Source: Acidocella sp. (GTDB taxonomy: Bacteria > Pseudomonadota > Alphaproteobacteria > Acetobacterales > Acetobacteraceae). From it: 64,000 nt of DNA. Below are positions 62,724 to 64,000 of the stretch, in pieces. Made by a program: the position numbers and the translations under genes. Numbering within the stretch: the stretch's first letter is position 1; each line of letters begins with the position of its first letter. A model generated the notes under the pieces. It did no database searches. It saw nothing but the letters and a program-made list of their open reading frames with translations, and was not told the origin of the DNA. The stretch spans positions 23,963-87,962 of the forward strand of contig JAMFRU010000108.1 in the NCBI GenBank assembly GCA_026224875.1, read 5' to 3'.

Positions 62724-62867
62724 TTCTGCCTTCGGAAGGACTTGGTTTTGGCCGATTTTTCAAAAAAAACCCTTTAGAATCACCTTATTAAAGAAATGCT
62801 TGACGAATTTGTCTCGATTCATGCGCGTTGTTGTTGATTCCCAAGTATAACGTGCTAATCTTGCAAA

Positions 62868-63167
62868 ATGAACACTTTGACACGCGCTCAGTTGACAGAG
62901 GCGATCTACGCGACAGTAGGTCTGTCCCGTCACGAATCGGCGGATTTGCTGGAATTGGTCCTGGATCGGATTGCTTCAGCACTCGAGGTTGGTAAATCAG
63001 TTAAAATCAGCGGGTTCGGAACGTTCTCTGTGCGCCAAAAAGGGCGCCGCATTGGGCGGAACCCTAAAACCGGGGTCGAAGTGCCCATTCTGCCGCGCCG
63101 CGTGCTGGTTTTCCGCCCCAGCCAAATGCTTCGCGAGGCCGTAAACGATCCAGTTTCGCACGTTTGA
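62868..63167 (+). CDS. ihfA: Integration host factor alpha subunit
   Basis: A 99-residue DNA-bending protein. The start ([21 protein letters not shown]), the conserved arm ([33 protein letters not shown]) and [18 protein letters not shown] identify IhfA rather than HU. No ribosome-binding site is visible before the ATG; TATAAC lies 16 bases upstream, so a very short leader is possible. Its place between fabH and a merR-type gene is conserved among alphaproteobacteria. Confidence 0.95.
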   Translation: MNTLTRAQLTEAIYATVGLSRHESADLLELVLDRIASALEVGKSVKISGFGTFSVRQKGRRIGRNPKTGVEVPILPRRVLVFRPSQMLREAVNDPVSHV

Positions 63168-63218
63168 ATGAAAACTCCTGAAACAAAATTCCTGAAACAA
63201 TAATTCACGGAAACATCG

Positions 63219-63830
63219 ATGGTCCGCATGGTTGACGATGACGATTTCAACGCGGAGCAAGACGAAGGCCTGAATGGTGATGCCGCGCGGGTGCGTCCAC
63301 GCAAAACCGCCGACGCTTTCCGCACCATCTCCGAAGTGGCCGATGAGCTGCACGTGCCGCAGCATGTGCTGCGCTTCTGGGAAACCAAATTCCCGCAGGT
63401 CCGCCCGCTCAAGCGCGGCGGTGGCAGGCGTTACTACCGGCCCGAAGACGTGCAACTGCTGCGCCGCGTCGCCGACCTGCTCTATACCCATGGCTATACC
63501 ATCAAAGGTGTGCAACGCCTGCTGCGCGAAGGCGGCGGCGCCCTGCACGACAACATCCCACCCGCCACACCGGAGGAGCGCGCCTCGCAGGCTGAACGGG
63601 GGATGATGGAGATGGAGGAATCTGCCGCCATGAAAAAACCCTCCCCCGCCACGCCGCAACTCCCCATGCCAGGCCTGCTGCCCGAAGAGCCCTCCAACGC
63701 CGGCACAATCCCCCCCCGCACCGCCCAGCTCCGCGTGCGCCCCAAACAAGACCCCGAAACCGAACGCCTCCGCGCCCTCCTAACCGAAACCCTAAGCGCC
63801 CTAGAAGAATTCCGCCGCCTGCTGGATTAG
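63219..63830 (+). CDS. MerR-family transcriptional regulator
   Basis: A 203-residue regulator. The N-terminal 30 residues are acidic; the MerR helix-turn-helix and wing follow (about 35-105: [60 protein letters not shown]). The remainder is a Pro-rich linker and a C-terminal helix ([19 protein letters not shown]). There is no Cys-based metal site, so it is not a metal sensor of the MerR/CueR type. It always accompanies ihfA in this synteny. Confidence 0.92.
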   Translation: MVRMVDDDDFNAEQDEGLNGDAARVRPRKTADAFRTISEVADELHVPQHVLRFWETKFPQVRPLKRGGGRRYYRPEDVQLLRRVADLLYTHGYTIKGVQRLLREGGGALHDNIPPATPEERASQAERGMMEMEESAAMKKPSPATPQLPMPGLLPEEPSNAGTIPPRTAQLRVRPKQDPETERLRALLTETLSALEEFRRLLD

Positions 63831-63939
63831 GGCTGGTTTTTGCATGTGAGTAAAAAGGCGGGGCTGTGCCCTCGACCCGCTGGGGCCTGAGAGCCGTTCT
63901 AAGAAGTTCTTGAATCATATGAATCCTTTGTGATTCTCT

Positions 63940-63970
63940 CTCTGCGAGGCATCGATTCGCGGAGTTTTTG
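63940..63970 (+). terminator. Hairpin with T run near the right edge
   Basis: CTCTGCGA (63940-63947) pairs with TCGCGGAG (63957-63964), one G-U pair, followed by TTTTTG. It may end the merR transcript. GGAG of the second arm would also serve as ribosome-binding site for the ATG at 63973, so the same bases may have two roles. Confidence 0.5.
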
Positions 63971-63972
63971 TG

Positions 63973-64000
63973 ATGTGGACAGTTGAGCACCGAACAGCGG
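63973..64000 (+). CDS. Start of a probable IS5-group transposase gene (cut by the window)
   Basis: Only nine codons are visible: MWTVEHRTA, in frame to the edge, with GGAG eight bases before the ATG. IS5-type transposases of alphaproteobacteria often begin MWT-x-E-x-R. The sequence from about 63885 changes in character from the merR gene and could include the terminal repeat of the element, but I cannot prove one. Very short evidence. Confidence 0.35.

Overview
The window reads as chromosomal DNA of a Gram-negative alphaproteobacterium, probably from the Acetobacteraceae/Rhodospirillales. The reasons are the rpmF-plsX-fabH-ihfA-merR block, a CpaA-F/TadB-D (Tad) pilus locus, NodT- and BamE-type lipoproteins, a PhoX-type Tat protein and CheC-containing chemosensory genes. 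The genus is not provable from the sequence alone. Most of the window is GC-rich; by eye the first 12 kb is clearly less so. No rRNA, tRNA or CRISPR array was seen.

Bases 1-12453 (minus strand) hold a translationally coupled alpha-glucan/trehalose operon: glgE, a treS-maltokinase fusion, glgB, glgX, treZ and the start of malQ. Together they can turn trehalose into maltose, maltose-1-phosphate and branched glucan (the GlgE route), then degrade the glucan and release trehalose again. Next come a Rieske oxygenase (minus) and a divergent ACMSD-type amidohydrolase with a small unknown gene behind it.

Bases 16239-28657 (plus) form one compact chemosensory cluster: cheC, a soluble receptor with two signalling hairpins, a protein with three CheW domains, cheB, a HEAT-repeat protein, cheR, cheY, cheA, a second cheY, a second cheC and a hybrid histidine kinase. 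No flagellar gene and no cheD or cheZ is present. This is the most unusual intact system in the window. Because a Tad pilus locus lies 5 kb downstream, an output other than flagellar motility is plausible, but this is inference.

Bases 28680-31905 are a corridor of decaying genes: a sulfatase with two frameshifts and a lost end, remnants of a Bat (VWA aerotolerance-type) operon with internal deletions, and an outer-membrane protein gene cut by one in-frame amber codon. A SYLF-domain gene at 32378 follows, surrounded by three different 16-bp tandem duplications. Bases 33415-43916 hold two Flp pilins and the cpaA-tadD assembly operon, with recognisable promoters, a terminator and a palindrome.

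Bases 45045-49066 encode an EmrA/EmrB/NodT tripartite efflux pump. Its 5' leader contains long complementary arms that cross each other (pseudoknot or alternative folds). After this come a small surface-polysaccharide-like group (acetyltransferase, PhyH-type oxygenase, glycosyltransferase), housekeeping genes (icd, pyrE, an FAD oxidase, thioesterase, GNAT, phoX, bamE, yceD) and the conserved rpmF-plsX-fabH-ihfA-merR block. The last 28 bases appear to be the start of a transposase gene.
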